The translations under genes and the position numbers were made by a program. Under the pieces are notes generated by a model. That model saw only the letters and a program-made list of their open reading frames with translations. It searched no databases and was not told the origin of the DNA. Of a stretch of DNA of 64,000 bases, positions 20,388 to 30,569 are shown piece by piece. Each line of letters starts with the position of its first letter. Position 1 is the first letter of the stretch. The DNA is from Bacillaceae bacterium. Lineage in GTDB: Bacteria; Bacillota; Bacilli; Bacillales; Alkalibacillaceae. The stretch spans positions 372,001 through 436,000 of the forward strand of contig JACDOD010000001.1 of NCBI GenBank assembly GCA_017656265.1, written 5' to 3'.

Positions 20388-21254
20388 TTAATCTACCTTT
20401 CTAGAGAAGACAGCTTTTAATCTGCTGATAAATTTAAATGGTTCTGCTTTTTGGTTCATAGACTGTCCGGTATAACCCTTGACAATGGCTGAAAGTGACT
20501 GACTGACATTGCTCCTATGATTGAATAAAATAAATGGAGTCTGCCTCTGAACAGCCTGTACGACCTGTCTATCATCCGGCAAAATTCCTAATAATTTTAC
20601 TTTTTTATCTAAAAATTGTTCAACAGCCATCGCTAATCGATGATAGGCCTGTCTGCCATCTTTTTCAGAAGTTGCCCGGTTAATCATCAAATATAATGGA
20701 ATGTCCTTTCTTCTTGAACAAATAAATTTAATCACTGAATACGCATCCATAATTGAAGTAGGTTCCGTTGTCGTGATGACAAAGCATTCCTGGGATGCCA
20801 GAACGAAATTCATGTGGGTGACACTCATTCCAGCTCCCATATCAAATATGATGTAGTCATAGTCAAACATTAAATTTTGTAATTGCTGTAAAAAATCTGC
20901 GAATGCAGTATGTTCCAGGTTAAAGATCTCTGTCAAACCGCTTCCTGCTGCCACGTAAGATAAGGATTCAGGTCCTTTTTCAATAACATCCTTAATGGAA
21001 AGGGATTCTTCAAACATGTTCACAATCGTCTTTTTGGGTGTTAAACCTAATAGAATATCAATATTCCCCATACCAATATCGAGATCAAACAAAAGCACCC
21101 TCTTCTTTTGCTGGGAAAGTTTGATGGCAAAATTCAAAGCAAAATTTGATTTTCCTACCCCTCCTTTTCCGCTTACGACAGCAATGGTTTTGGCCTCTTC
21201 CTTGTTTTGAATGCGGCTTATCATATTACGCAATTTCTGTGCCTGATCACTCAT
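20388..21254 (-). CDS. flhG: Flagellum number regulator FlhG (MinD-like ATPase)
   Basis: FlhG (YlxH, FleN) controls flagellar number and pattern, stimulates the GTPase of FlhF and contacts C-ring proteins. The 288-residue protein has the deviant Walker A KGGVGKS (30-36) and the FDLDIGMGNIDILLG motif. The N-terminal segment (~1-20) matches the region that activates FlhF in its homologues. It overlaps flhF by 8 nt, so the two partners are made together. Confidence 0.95.
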   Translation of the reverse strand: MSDQAQKLRNMISRIQNKEEAKTIAVVSGKGGVGKSNFALNFAIKLSQQKKRVLLFDLDIGMGNIDILLGLTPKKTIVNMFEESLSIKDVIEKGPESLSYVAAGSGLTEIFNLEHTAFADFLQQLQNLMFDYDYIIFDMGAGMSVTHMNFVLASQECFVITTTEPTSIMDAYSVIKFICSRRKDIPLYLMINRATSEKDGRQAYHRLAMAVEQFLDKKVKLLGILPDDRQVVQAVQRQTPFILFNHRSNVSQSLSAIVKGYTGQSMNQKAEPFKFISRLKAVFSRKVD

Positions 21255-22395
21255 CTTTTAGCTCACCAACCAGGGTAGAGATAAATTTTTCCTGATTTGC
21301 TTCTATTATATCATCTGGAACATCCTGACCATTCGTTAAATAAGCTACCCCCACTCTTTTATCCGTGATCAGGTTGAACATCATCCCATACTGTGAAGTT
21401 TCGTCGATTTTTGTAAAGATGATTTTTTCAATAGGCAGTTCAGAAAACTGATCAAAGATTTTTTCAAGATCACGGGCTTTTGAAGTCACGGATAACACAA
21501 TATGAATTTCATCATCAGGCTGGAATTGATTCATTTCTTTGACCTGTTTAATATATTTTGAATCTAAATAATTTCTCCCAGCTGTATCCACTAATATTAA
21601 ATCGTAATCCGAAAATTTGTTTCTGGCTTCTTTAAAATCCTTCTGGTTGTATGCTACTTCAATGGGAACATTCAGGATCTTTGCATATGTTTTAAGCTGA
21701 TCTACTGCAGCTATCCGATAGGTATCGGTTGTAATTAAAGCCACTTTCTTCTTCTCATTCAATACAGCTTCGGCAGCAATTTTAGCGACAGTGGTTGTTT
21801 TCCCTACACCAGTTGGACCAAGGAGATGAATCACTTTCTTATCCGTTGTTTTCCCGAAAGGAAGGGGCTTAATATAGGTAAGCAGTTCAGCTTTCAGCCA
21901 TTCCTTAAGCTTTTGGGCATCAGCATTCTTGCCATGTATATAAAATTTTTCAACCAGGTTATTTGAAACTTCTGCTGCCTTGTCTGGATCCAGCTCCTGT
22001 TCGATTAAATAGCGATAAACCTTTTGAATTGGTTCCGGGTATAGTTTTTCATTGCTCTCTTTTTTTCCATTCAAATATTTTTTTAATTCTTTGATTTCAT
22101 TTAAAATCTGTTTTTCTGTTACTCTTAATTCTTTTTGGTCAGATAGGTTTTTGTCAGTGGAGTATGACAGATAGTCTGGCTTTGCGATGCTCTTTTGCGG
22201 CATCGCCTTCTTAGACTCCAGGGGTGACGGATCTGTCGCGGCAATGACTTCGATATTTTTCTTGCGGAATATTCCTAAAAAACCACGTTTGTGTACAACC
22301 CGCGAATTTAAAATAACTGCGTTTTTTCCTAACTCTTTCCGAACTTGTTTCATGGCATCTGGCATAGTGGATGCCGTAAATTTTTTTACCTTCAT
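21247..22395 (-). CDS. flhF: SRP-type GTPase FlhF
   Basis: FlhF is the third member of the SRP GTPase family, beside Ffh and FtsY, and sets where flagella are built. The 382-residue protein has a basic N-terminal B domain, a helical N domain (~125-180) and the G domain with [24 protein letters not shown] and the TKIDET specificity loop. It overlaps both flhG (8 nt) and flhA (4 nt). Confidence 0.96.
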   Translation of the reverse strand: MKVKKFTASTMPDAMKQVRKELGKNAVILNSRVVHKRGFLGIFRKKNIEVIAATDPSPLESKKAMPQKSIAKPDYLSYSTDKNLSDQKELRVTEKQILNEIKELKKYLNGKKESNEKLYPEPIQKVYRYLIEQELDPDKAAEVSNNLVEKFYIHGKNADAQKLKEWLKAELLTYIKPLPFGKTTDKKVIHLLGPTGVGKTTTVAKIAAEAVLNEKKKVALITTDTYRIAAVDQLKTYAKILNVPIEVAYNQKDFKEARNKFSDYDLILVDTAGRNYLDSKYIKQVKEMNQFQPDDEIHIVLSVTSKARDLEKIFDQFSELPIEKIIFTKIDETSQYGMMFNLITDKRVGVAYLTNGQDVPDDIIEANQEKFISTLVGELKDE

Positions 22396-24425
22396 GCCAC
22401 ATTCACCACCCCTACGCTTTGCACTTCAAGATCTGGTTCTAATTCATTGTAAGACAGAACAATCACCTGAGGGAAAAACCGTTCGATCAGATGCTTCACA
22501 TACATCCGGATCGTCGGCGAACAGAGAATAATTGGTGTTTCTTCCTGCATCGAAACAGCTTCCACCTGCTGTTGTACGGCCTGTACAATTTTTTGCTGGG
22601 ATTCGGGATCCAGGGATAAGTAACTTCCATGTTCTGTCTGCTGAACATGATCAGCAATCATTTTTTCAACATGACTGGAAACCGTAACTACTTTCAACTG
22701 TTTGTTTTCATCTGCATACTGTCTGGATATCTGTGATGCCAGGGACTGGCGGACATATTCAGTTAAAAGGTCCGTATCGTTGGTTAACTTTCCATAATCA
22801 GCAAGGGTTTCAAAAATAACCGGTAAATTTCTTATAGATACTTGCTCTTTCAGCAATTTACCAAGCACTTTCTGAATATCACCAATTGATAGGGGTTCTG
22901 GCGTAACCTCTTCTACCAAAATTGGATAACTCTCCTTCAGGTGGTCGATGAGCTGTTTGGTTTCCTGCCGGCCTAACAGTTCATGTGCATGCCTTTTAAT
23001 GACTTCGGTAATATGAGTTGACACAACTGAAGGAGGATCCACAACTGTATAACCTGTCATTTCTGCTTCTTCTTTTAAATCTTCACTGACCCACTTTGCT
23101 GGAAGACCAAAGGCAGGTTCAACCGTATCAATTCCTTCGAGATGATCGTCTTCTATTCCTGGGCCCATTGTCAGAAAATGATCCATATACAGTTCCCCAC
23201 GGGCAACTTCATTCCCCTTGATTTTCAGCCGGTATTCATTAGGATTCAGCTGAATATTATCCCGGATACGAACCACAGGTACGACTACTCCCAGCTCTAA
23301 AGCCAGCTGCCGTCTGATCATGACGATCCGATCCAGCAGGTCTCCGCCCTGACTTGTGTCAGCAAGAGGAATAAGCGCATAACCAAACTCGAATTCAATA
23401 GGATCCATATCGATTAACTGTACAACATCTTCTGGAGAATTCATATCCTTAGTTTCTGGTTCTTCTTCATCCTCCATCGCCATTTCTTCTTTCTGCTCCA
23501 TAGAACGGTTGAGCCAGTACCCGCCAAATGCAAGAACCGATGAAATCATAACAGTCAAACCAAAGTTAATCGGAGTTAAGCCAAGTAAAAAGATCGTTCC
23601 CGCAGCAATATATAATAATTTAGGATAGCGAAGAAGCTGTCGGGTGACATCCTCACCCAGGTTCCCATCAGAAACTACCCTTGTTACAACGATTCCTGTT
23701 GCTGTGGAAATTAATAGTGCAGGTATTTGAGATACCAGGCCATCCCCTACTGTTAAGCGCATATATGTATCAACAGCTTCGCCAAAGGACATGCCATGCT
23801 GTACGGTTCCAATAATCAGTCCAAATAATATGTTGACTAATACAATAATAATTCCAGCGATTGCATCCCCTTTGACAAACTTACTGGCACCATCCATCGC
23901 CCCATAAAAATCGGCTTCCTGCTCAATTTTTTCCCTTCGTTCTTTCGCTTCATGCTCGGAGATTAGTCCTGCATTCAAATCAGCATCAATGCTCATCTGC
24001 TTACCAGGCATTGCGTCGAGCGTAAAACGAGCCGCAACTTCTGATACACGTTCAGCACCCTTTGTGATGACGATAAACTGTATAATAACCAGAATTAAAA
24101 ATATTACAAATCCAACGAGGGGACTGCTTCCGATTACAAAGGTTCCAAAAGTGTCAATCACATTTCCTGCATCCGCTTCGGACAAAATAGATCGCGTTGT
24201 TGAAACATTTAGTCCGAGGCGAAAGAGGGTCAGAAGCAATAAGAGGGAAGGAAAAATAGAAAAGTCAAGTGCTTCTCTAGTATTCATGGAAACAAGAATC
24301 ACAATAAGAGCTAATGAAATATTTATTAAAATAAGAATACTGAGGAGCCATCCCGGCAATGGGATGACCAGCATGATGATTATGAGTATTACGCCTAATA
24401 GTACCGTTAAATCTCTTGGTGCCAT
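22392..24425 (-). CDS. flhA: Flagellar export gate protein FlhA
   Basis: FlhA forms the nonameric ring of the type III export gate and receives substrate-chaperone complexes. The 677-residue protein has eight membrane helices (~1-315), the FHIPEP-type conserved cytoplasmic loop (AARFTLDAMPGKQMSIDADLNAG), an acidic linker and the cytoplasmic docking domain. The length matches B. subtilis. It lies between flhB and flhF, 16 nt after flhB. Confidence 0.97.
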   Translation of the reverse strand: MAPRDLTVLLGVILIIIMLVIPLPGWLLSILILINISLALIVILVSMNTREALDFSIFPSLLLLLTLFRLGLNVSTTRSILSEADAGNVIDTFGTFVIGSSPLVGFVIFLILVIIQFIVITKGAERVSEVAARFTLDAMPGKQMSIDADLNAGLISEHEAKERREKIEQEADFYGAMDGASKFVKGDAIAGIIIVLVNILFGLIIGTVQHGMSFGEAVDTYMRLTVGDGLVSQIPALLISTATGIVVTRVVSDGNLGEDVTRQLLRYPKLLYIAAGTIFLLGLTPINFGLTVMISSVLAFGGYWLNRSMEQKEEMAMEDEEEPETKDMNSPEDVVQLIDMDPIEFEFGYALIPLADTSQGGDLLDRIVMIRRQLALELGVVVPVVRIRDNIQLNPNEYRLKIKGNEVARGELYMDHFLTMGPGIEDDHLEGIDTVEPAFGLPAKWVSEDLKEEAEMTGYTVVDPPSVVSTHITEVIKRHAHELLGRQETKQLIDHLKESYPILVEEVTPEPLSIGDIQKVLGKLLKEQVSIRNLPVIFETLADYGKLTNDTDLLTEYVRQSLASQISRQYADENKQLKVVTVSSHVEKMIADHVQQTEHGSYLSLDPESQQKIVQAVQQQVEAVSMQEETPIILCSPTIRMYVKHLIERFFPQVIVLSYNELEPDLEVQSVGVVNVA

Positions 24426-24441
24426 TTATACACATCTCCCT

Positions 24442-25533
24442 CTATTGCTTAACGTTTCTTTGTTCCATTCGATAAACATAAGCCAATACTTCAGCAACTG
24501 CCTGAAAGAATTCCTCATGGATTTCTTCACCGATTTCTACATCATGATATAGCCCCCGTGCAAGCTGACGGTTTTCAACTATGGCAATATCATGGGCCTT
24601 TGCCACTTCCCGAATTTTTAATGCGATATAATCAACACCCTTTGCAACAACAAAAGGTGCATCAAACTGATCTTCATCATATTTGATTGCAACCGAATAG
24701 TGAGTGGGGTTGGTGATCACAACATCTGCTTCAGGCACTTCACTCATCATCCGCTGCATCGACATTTGTCGCTGTCTTTCTTTTATTTTCGACTTGATTA
24801 GCGGATCCCCTTCTATGTTTTTATGTTCATCTTTAATATCCTGTTTAGACATTCGGATATTTTTTTCGTAATCATATCGCTGATAAGCATAATCAAAAAC
24901 TGAGATGACCAGGAGTGCCAGTGATGCTGCAATCCCCATTGCTAGGGTCGTCTGACCGAAAAAAGCAATGGATTGATCAGCACTTTTCAATGCCAGCATT
25001 AACATATCATCTTTGTTTAGCCAGAGTACAAAAAACGTAACAAAACCGATGACAGAAATTTTCAAAAGAGATTTCACCAGTTCTACCAGTGCACGTACTG
25101 AAAAAATCTTTTTCGCACCCTTGATCGGATCAATCTTTTTTAAATCAAACTTTAGTGGTTCAACTGTAAACAAAAAGCCAATCTGTAACAGGTTCGCTCC
25201 AACACCGGCAACGATAGCGGCAGCCATGATTGGAGCCAAAACCTTCAACGTCTCTGCGGTTGTTTCCAACAAAATATCCTGCAAAACAGGAATAGTTAAA
25301 TCCTGATGAATATATTCTGTAAAACTATTAACATAAATCCCCGTAAAGGAACGGTTTAGAAACTGTCCCATAAATAATAGGAGAATAAAAACCATCAACA
25401 ATAAAATGGCCGTATTAACATCCTGACTTTTGGCTACCTGTCCCTTTTTCCTCGAATCCCGGCGCTTTTTCGGTGTAGCCTTTTCAGTTTTTTCCTGGGC
25501 AAAAAATTGTAAATCCAGGTCTAACAGCTTCAT
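24442..25533 (-). CDS. flhB: Flagellar export switch protein FlhB
   Basis: FlhB switches export from rod/hook to filament substrates after self-cleavage. The 363-residue protein has four membrane helices and the autocleavage site NPTH at 275-278 inside EADVVITNPTHYSVA. The C-terminal half ends with a motif (FFQAVAEVLAYVYRME) that closely resembles the end of the separate YlqH protein near 53 kb. It starts 3 nt after the fliR stop. Confidence 0.97.
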   Translation of the reverse strand: MKLLDLDLQFFAQEKTEKATPKKRRDSRKKGQVAKSQDVNTAILLLMVFILLLFMGQFLNRSFTGIYVNSFTEYIHQDLTIPVLQDILLETTAETLKVLAPIMAAAIVAGVGANLLQIGFLFTVEPLKFDLKKIDPIKGAKKIFSVRALVELVKSLLKISVIGFVTFFVLWLNKDDMLMLALKSADQSIAFFGQTTLAMGIAASLALLVISVFDYAYQRYDYEKNIRMSKQDIKDEHKNIEGDPLIKSKIKERQRQMSMQRMMSEVPEADVVITNPTHYSVAIKYDEDQFDAPFVVAKGVDYIALKIREVAKAHDIAIVENRQLARGLYHDVEIGEEIHEEFFQAVAEVLAYVYRMEQRNVKQ

Positions 25534-25536
25534 CGT

Positions 25537-26316
25537 TTAAGCGCCTCCAATTATCTTCATTAAATCCCTCATAGTTATAATCAGGGTTTCGAATAAATGT
25601 CTAATGGTCATAAAATATATACCCATAAACAAAAACATGACGATAAAACTTACCAGTATTTTCAACGGAAGGCCAACCACAAACACGTTTAACTGAGGCA
25701 CTGTTCTGGCTACAATCCCAAGGGCAACATCAACTAAAAATAGGCACCCCACAATGGGTATGGCCATTTGAAATGCAATGACGAACATATGATTAAACGT
25801 ATCAATTAAAAATGCCGGAATGCTTTCCTTCTCGAATGGTATGTATTGATCAAGAGCAATGTACTGATAACTGTAGAAAACTCCATCTAACAGCAGATGA
25901 TGGGCATCCACCGCTAGGAGAAACAGAATGACCATGGTATAAAAATATTGGCCAATGAGCGGGCTCTGTGCCCCTGTCTGGGGGTCAATGACATTGGCAA
26001 TAGCGAATCCCATTTGAAAGTCGATAAACCCCCCTGCTATTTGTACGGCGGATAACATTAAATAAGCGATAAAGCCAATAAAAAGTCCTACCACAATTTC
26101 TTTAAGCAGCAGAAGAAAGTATTCCCCATTCATGATAAAAATTGGAACATCCACTGTATAAAACATAATCCATGCTAAAAATAAACTAAAACCAATCTTA
26201 TGCCTGGTCGGGATGTTCCGGTAAGAAAAAATCGGGAGCATGACGAAAAAAGATGTGACCCGTGCAAATATCAGTAAAAAACCAGGCAATCTTGCCATAT
26301 CGATTAAGTCAATCAT
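25537..26316 (-). CDS. fliR: Flagellar export protein FliR
   Basis: FliR is one subunit of the FliP5-Q4-R1 export pore. The 259-residue protein has six membrane helices and the conserved QMGFAIANVIDPQTGAQSP loop in the middle. It lies between fliQ (5 nt away) and flhB, the standard order, and the length matches homologues. Confidence 0.96.
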   Translation of the reverse strand: MIDLIDMARLPGFLLIFARVTSFFVMLPIFSYRNIPTRHKIGFSLFLAWIMFYTVDVPIFIMNGEYFLLLLKEIVVGLFIGFIAYLMLSAVQIAGGFIDFQMGFAIANVIDPQTGAQSPLIGQYFYTMVILFLLAVDAHHLLLDGVFYSYQYIALDQYIPFEKESIPAFLIDTFNHMFVIAFQMAIPIVGCLFLVDVALGIVARTVPQLNVFVVGLPLKILVSFIVMFLFMGIYFMTIRHLFETLIITMRDLMKIIGGA

Positions 26317-26321
26317 GACCC

Positions 26322-26591
26322 TTACCCTATAACACTTGGAATGCTATTAAAAATTTTAATGGTGAAATCAACCATCCGAACAAGCATCCACGGGCCAAAA
26401 AATACAAGTCCTACAAAAACAGCAATAATTTTCGGTATAAAAGCCAGGGTTTGTTCCTGAATCTGTGTTGTTGCCTGAAAAATAGATACTAATAACCCCA
26501 CAACAAGGGCCAGTAATAAGAGTGGACCAGTGATTATTAGTGTTACATAAACACCCTGTTCAGCCAGTGATATTACAAACTCACTTGTCAC
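26322..26591 (-). CDS. fliQ: Flagellar export protein FliQ
   Basis: A small two-helix subunit of the export pore. The 89-residue length is standard, and the LVSIFQATTQIQEQTLAFIPK loop between the helices is the family hallmark. The start is GTG with GGGGAG at 8 nt. It lies between fliP and fliR. Confidence 0.96.
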   Translation of the reverse strand: MTSEFVISLAEQGVYVTLIITGPLLLLALVVGLLVSIFQATTQIQEQTLAFIPKIIAVFVGLVFFGPWMLVRMVDFTIKIFNSIPSVIG

Positions 26592-26606
26592 AATTAGCGC
26601 TCCCCT

Positions 26607-27278
26607 CTATGGTTTAAAGCTTTCTAGTATGGAATGAGTAATTAAGTACCAGCCATCTACCAACACAAATAATAAGATCTTAAAAGGAAGTGAAATCATA
26701 ACTGGCGGCAGCATCATCATCCCCATAGACATGAGAACACTGGCTACAGCCATATCAATGACCAGAAAGGGTACAAAGATCATAAAGCCCATCTGGAATG
26801 CCGTTTTTAATTCGCTGATAGCGAACGCTGGTACCAGCGTCGTTAATGGAATATCCGCAATGGATTCAGGCCTTTCCATTTCAGCATAATCCATAAACAG
26901 GGCTAAATCCTTTGGCCTTGTATGTTTGGCCATGAATTCCTTCAATGGCAGACTTGCACGGTCATAGGCTTCATCCAGGGTTATTTCATCATTAAATAAA
27001 GGCTGCAGTGCTTCCTGATTTATTTCATGAAAAGTAGGTGCCATAATAAAAAATGTTAAAAATAAAGCCAGACCAATTAATATCTGATTGGGCGGCATTT
27101 GCTGCGTAGCCAGAGATGTCCTTACAAAGGATAATACAATGACAATGCGAGCAAAGCTGGTCATTAGAATGAGAATACTTGGAGCCAGCGCTAATACGGT
27201 TAATAATAAAAGCAGCTTAATCGATGTGGCTAAATTGTTTGGATCCGTATCGGAAAATAACCCAACAAATTCACCCAT
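26607..27278 (-). CDS. fliP: Flagellar export protein FliP
   Basis: FliP forms most of the export pore. From the chosen ATG the protein has 223 residues, with the family blocks LTSFARIVIVLSFVR-like near 50, PPNQILIGLALFLTFFIMAP, and the C-terminal VLMSMGMMMLPPVMISLPFK. The start at 27278 has GAGG at 6 nt and matches B. subtilis (MNEFMNLF); an upstream in-frame extension would run into fliO. The gap to fliO is one base. Confidence 0.96.
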   Translation of the reverse strand: MGEFVGLFSDTDPNNLATSIKLLLLLTVLALAPSILILMTSFARIVIVLSFVRTSLATQQMPPNQILIGLALFLTFFIMAPTFHEINQEALQPLFNDEITLDEAYDRASLPLKEFMAKHTRPKDLALFMDYAEMERPESIADIPLTTLVPAFAISELKTAFQMGFMIFVPFLVIDMAVASVLMSMGMMMLPPVMISLPFKILLFVLVDGWYLITHSILESFKP

Positions 27279-27279
27279 A

Positions 27280-27930
27280 TTAATCCTCTTTTCTGCCGCG
27301 GTAACGATCAATCGCTTTTTCCCGCTCTTTCTGCATCGACGTTAGTTCATCCTGGAACAGCTGTTTAAAAGCTGTTGCCGAATCCTGTTTCTGTTTAGAC
27401 TTATTCCACTTTTGCCAGATGGATTGGAACGATTGATTAATAGATCGATTTGGCTCCTGGTTTTCATTAAACAGTTCACTCACCGTTTCCTCATCGGTGA
27501 TTTCTTTCAGAAACGTAATATTTTCCCCAACACCAAGGGCATAAACCTTTTTGCCAATTCTGACAAGCTGCACTGATTTATTGTTTCCCAGAGAAATGCC
27601 ACCCAGATTTTCCAGCGTACGCACCTGCTGATATATTCTGGTCCTTTTCTGCAGATATTTTAATAGAACATAGATTAACCCCAGCACAAGTACAAGGGCT
27701 ATGATCATTTTAAGAAAATCCACCAGCAGTGATGGTTTTGCATCCTCAGAAACCAGCGAATTTTGATTTTGATCAGAATCATCCGGGGAATCATTGGTAG
27801 AATCCCCGGATGTAGCCCCATTATTTAATAAGTCATATACATTTTGATTATCGGCTGCATTTGCATGCGCAGTATGTCCAACGAATAAAAATATGATTGA
27901 AATAAGTATTAAAAGGGCAAAACGTTTCAT
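27280..27930 (-). CDS. fliO: Flagellar biosynthesis protein FliO (FliZ)
   Basis: FliO helps the FliP ring assemble. The 216-residue protein has an N-terminal signal-like helix (4-24), an acidic extracellular segment (~25-60), one membrane helix (~68-90) and a small cytoplasmic domain (LENLGGISLGNNKSVQLVRIG). The extracellular N-terminal stretch is the Bacillus type, called FliZ there. It lies between cheY and fliP. Confidence 0.93.
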   Translation of the reverse strand: MKRFALLILISIIFLFVGHTAHANAADNQNVYDLLNNGATSGDSTNDSPDDSDQNQNSLVSEDAKPSLLVDFLKMIIALVLVLGLIYVLLKYLQKRTRIYQQVRTLENLGGISLGNNKSVQLVRIGKKVYALGVGENITFLKEITDEETVSELFNENQEPNRSINQSFQSIWQKWNKSKQKQDSATAFKQLFQDELTSMQKEREKAIDRYRGRKED

Positions 27931-27973
27931 CTATACTCCCCGCCTTATGCGTGGATGACATTTAGTAATAATG

Positions 27974-28336
27974 TTAGTCCATCGCTTTTTTTACTGCTTC
28001 CATGACACGATCTGCCTGAAAAGGTTTTACGATAAAGTCTTTTGCTCCTGCCTGAATGGCATCGATAACCATTGCCTGCTGCCCCATGGCAGAGCACATG
28101 ATAACCTTTGCTTCCGGACTCATTTCCTTGATTTCTTTTAATGCTGTAATTCCATCTTTTTCAGGCATGGTGATATCCATGGTCACCAGATCTGGCGATA
28201 ATTCCTGGAATTTTTCCACAGCTTCGTTTCCATCCTGTGCTTCTCCAACAACTTCAAATCCATTTTTTTCTAGAATATCCTTGATCATCATTCTCATAAA
28301 TGCTGCATCATCAACAATTAATACTTTCTTTGACAT
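27974..28336 (-). CDS. cheY: Chemotaxis response regulator CheY
   Basis: CheY-P binds FliM and promotes counter-clockwise rotation in Bacillus. It is a 120-residue single receiver domain with the acid pocket D9/D10, the phospho-acceptor D54 (TMDITMPEKDG), and conserved Thr and Lys (CSAMGQ, IVKPF). It sits next to fliY, its phosphatase, as in B. subtilis. Confidence 0.97.
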   Translation of the reverse strand: MSKKVLIVDDAAFMRMMIKDILEKNGFEVVGEAQDGNEAVEKFQELSPDLVTMDITMPEKDGITALKEIKEMSPEAKVIMCSAMGQQAMVIDAIQAGAKDFIVKPFQADRVMEAVKKAMD

Positions 28337-28370
28337 GATTAAGCCCTCCCAAATTAGTTTCTCTATTGAT

Positions 28371-29540
28371 TTATCTTAATTTTTTCAGTCGATCCGATTG
28401 GCTGAGGATATCCGTTAATCTCACGCCAAAATTTTCATCAATGACAACTACTTCCCCTTTTGCAATTAATTTATCATTTACATGAATATCAACCGGTTCA
28501 CCGGCTAATTTATCTAATTCAATAATAGAGCCGGACGTTAATTCCAGAATTTCTTTGATCGTTTTTTTAGTCCGCCCAAGCTCTACGGATACTTTTAATG
28601 GAATATCGAGCAGCATATTTAAATTTCGCTGATCAACCTCTATACCTGTACCAGCACTCTCTAGATCAGCAAAGGCAGCTGGCTGCACAGAAACATCCTG
28701 TCTGACGGTATTCCCTCCAACATGTTTTGGTTCTGCCGAGTGATTTTCTACCTTGTTCATTTCTGGCTGAGGTGGGTTAAGATCCGCCTGTTCATCGATG
28801 TTGACGGAATGTTCCGCTGGTTCCTGCTGATCAGAACTGTCAGAGTCAGAATTCATTAATTGATTGACCAGCGCTTTTGCAAAATCCAAAGGTAAAAGCT
28901 GCATGATATTAGAATCAATTAAGTTACCAACTTTCAATTGAAAGGAAACTTTCACAAGAACTTCTTCATTTGGGATTGTTTCGACCCCTTCACCAGTATT
29001 CAAATCCAGCAAGTTGATTGTAGGCGGTGAAATATCTACTTTTTTATTGAACACCGTTGACATGCTTGTGGCTGCAGAACCCATCATCTGGTTCATCGCT
29101 TCCTGAACTGCACTTAAATGAATGTCATTCAGCTCTTCTTCTGGTGAAGTTCCATCACCGCCCAGCATTAAATCTGCAATAATAGCCGCATCCTGCTGCT
29201 TAATGACTAGCAGGTTGACACCTGAAAGCCCTTCTGTATATTCCACTTTGATTGATACATGGGGAAGCGGAAACTCTTCATCTAATTCCTGGTTTTCTAC
29301 AACAGAAACTCTAGGGGTTGTAATTTCAACCTTTTGATTTAACAGGGTTGATAGAGCTGTTGCCGAGCTTCCAAATGAAATATTGCCAACTTCCCCCAGG
29401 GCATCTTTTTCGATGTCAGATAAATACTCTTCTTCAGCTGCAGGGGGAGCATCCGGTTGTTCGTCCTCATCCTGGATATTATCACCGCGTAATAGGGCAT
29501 CAATTTCCTCCTGCGAAAGCATATCATCATTGTGATTCAT
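28371..29540 (-). CDS. fliY: Flagellar switch protein and CheY-P phosphatase FliY
   Basis: FliY combines a CheC-type phosphatase with a FliN-type C-ring domain. The 389-residue protein begins with a CheY-P-binding helix (MLSQEEIDALL), has two phosphatase helices (DALGEVGNISFGSSATAL and AVQEAMNQMMGSAATSM), a Gln/Asn/Glu-rich linker (~230-305) and a C-terminal SpoA/FliN domain ending in GVRLTDI. The start overlaps the fliM 3' end by 14 nt. Confidence 0.96.
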   Translation of the reverse strand: MNHNDDMLSQEEIDALLRGDNIQDEDEQPDAPPAAEEEYLSDIEKDALGEVGNISFGSSATALSTLLNQKVEITTPRVSVVENQELDEEFPLPHVSIKVEYTEGLSGVNLLVIKQQDAAIIADLMLGGDGTSPEEELNDIHLSAVQEAMNQMMGSAATSMSTVFNKKVDISPPTINLLDLNTGEGVETIPNEEVLVKVSFQLKVGNLIDSNIMQLLPLDFAKALVNQLMNSDSDSSDQQEPAEHSVNIDEQADLNPPQPEMNKVENHSAEPKHVGGNTVRQDVSVQPAAFADLESAGTGIEVDQRNLNMLLDIPLKVSVELGRTKKTIKEILELTSGSIIELDKLAGEPVDIHVNDKLIAKGEVVVIDENFGVRLTDILSQSDRLKKLR

Positions 29541-30531
29541 CTTCTATTTCCCCCCTACTCAATTCTTCGAGAATTTGAACAGCCATTTTATGTTTTTGCT
29601 TACCAGGCTGAACATGAAATTTTGGTTCATTATTTACCAGAAGCATCAGCGGGTCTTCAATGGACTGATCCAGCTGAATAACATCATTAACTGATAAATT
29701 TAAAAACTCCTCAATGGTAATTGTAGATTCCCCCAGCATGGCTTTTACTTCCACTGGCGCAGACCGCAGGCTTTTTGATATATTTTCAAAATCTTTAGGG
29801 CTCGCTTTTCTTTCTGTATCCTGCATCCAGTAGTGCACCGAAAGTTTAGATATAATTGGTTCAAGAACAATATGAGGGATACAAATATTGATCATTCCGC
29901 TTGTTTCACCGATGGTTGTATTTAATGAGATGACAACAACCGTTTCATTTGGTGAAACTAACTGCAGAAATTGAGGATTGACTTCAAATTCTTCCAGACT
30001 GGGTTCAATGTCTACCAGTGAGCTCCATGCCTCTCTCAGGTTATCCATCGCTCGCTCAAAAATGTTTGACATGATTCTTGTTTCGATTTCTGTCAGGTTG
30101 TCCACTTTGTTCAAGCTGTTCCCTTCTCCGCCCAGTACCCGGTCAAGCATTGCATAGGCGATATTCGGGTTAATCTCAAATAACACCCGTCCATCTAGCG
30201 GAGAAACCGCGAATACATTAAGAATAGTCTTTTTTGGAACGGAACGGATAAATTCTTCATATGGAATCTGGTCGACTGAAGCTACAGCTATGTTAATATA
30301 AGTCCTCATTTGTCCCGATAAATAGGTAGCTAACAGCCGGGCAAAATTCTCATGAATTCTCGTAATACCACGTATCTGATCTTTGGAGAAACGCAATGCC
30401 CTTTTAAAGTCGTAAACTTTAACCTTTTTTTCTTCCTCTTCTTTTTTTAACTCATCGGCATCCATCTCTCCCGATGAGATAGCAGATAGCAGGGCATCGA
30501 TTTCACTCTGTGATAAAACCTCTTCTGACAA
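29527..30531 (-). CDS. fliM: Flagellar switch protein FliM
   Basis: FliM forms the C-ring with FliG and FliY and binds CheY-P through its N-terminal EIDALL helix. The 334-residue length matches B. subtilis. Visible are VKVYDFKRALRFSKDQIR, the CheC-like middle domain and the C-terminal SpoA domain. The start is TTG at 30531 (MSEEVLSQ) with GGAGG at 8 nt; the in-frame GTG three codons earlier is part of that ribosome site. Confidence 0.96.
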   Translation of the reverse strand: MSEEVLSQSEIDALLSAISSGEMDADELKKEEEEKKVKVYDFKRALRFSKDQIRGITRIHENFARLLATYLSGQMRTYINIAVASVDQIPYEEFIRSVPKKTILNVFAVSPLDGRVLFEINPNIAYAMLDRVLGGEGNSLNKVDNLTEIETRIMSNIFERAMDNLREAWSSLVDIEPSLEEFEVNPQFLQLVSPNETVVVISLNTTIGETSGMINICIPHIVLEPIISKLSVHYWMQDTERKASPKDFENISKSLRSAPVEVKAMLGESTITIEEFLNLSVNDVIQLDQSIEDPLMLLVNNEPKFHVQPGKQKHKMAVQILEELSRGEIEDESQ

Positions 30532-30569
30532 AAGTTTCACCTCCGATGCGGAGCAAGCAGCTGAATGGA

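Noticed and set aside
22211-22402. Overlapping 63-codon frame at the start of flhF
   Set aside because: It is in another frame of flhF, without a ribosome site or recognisable product.
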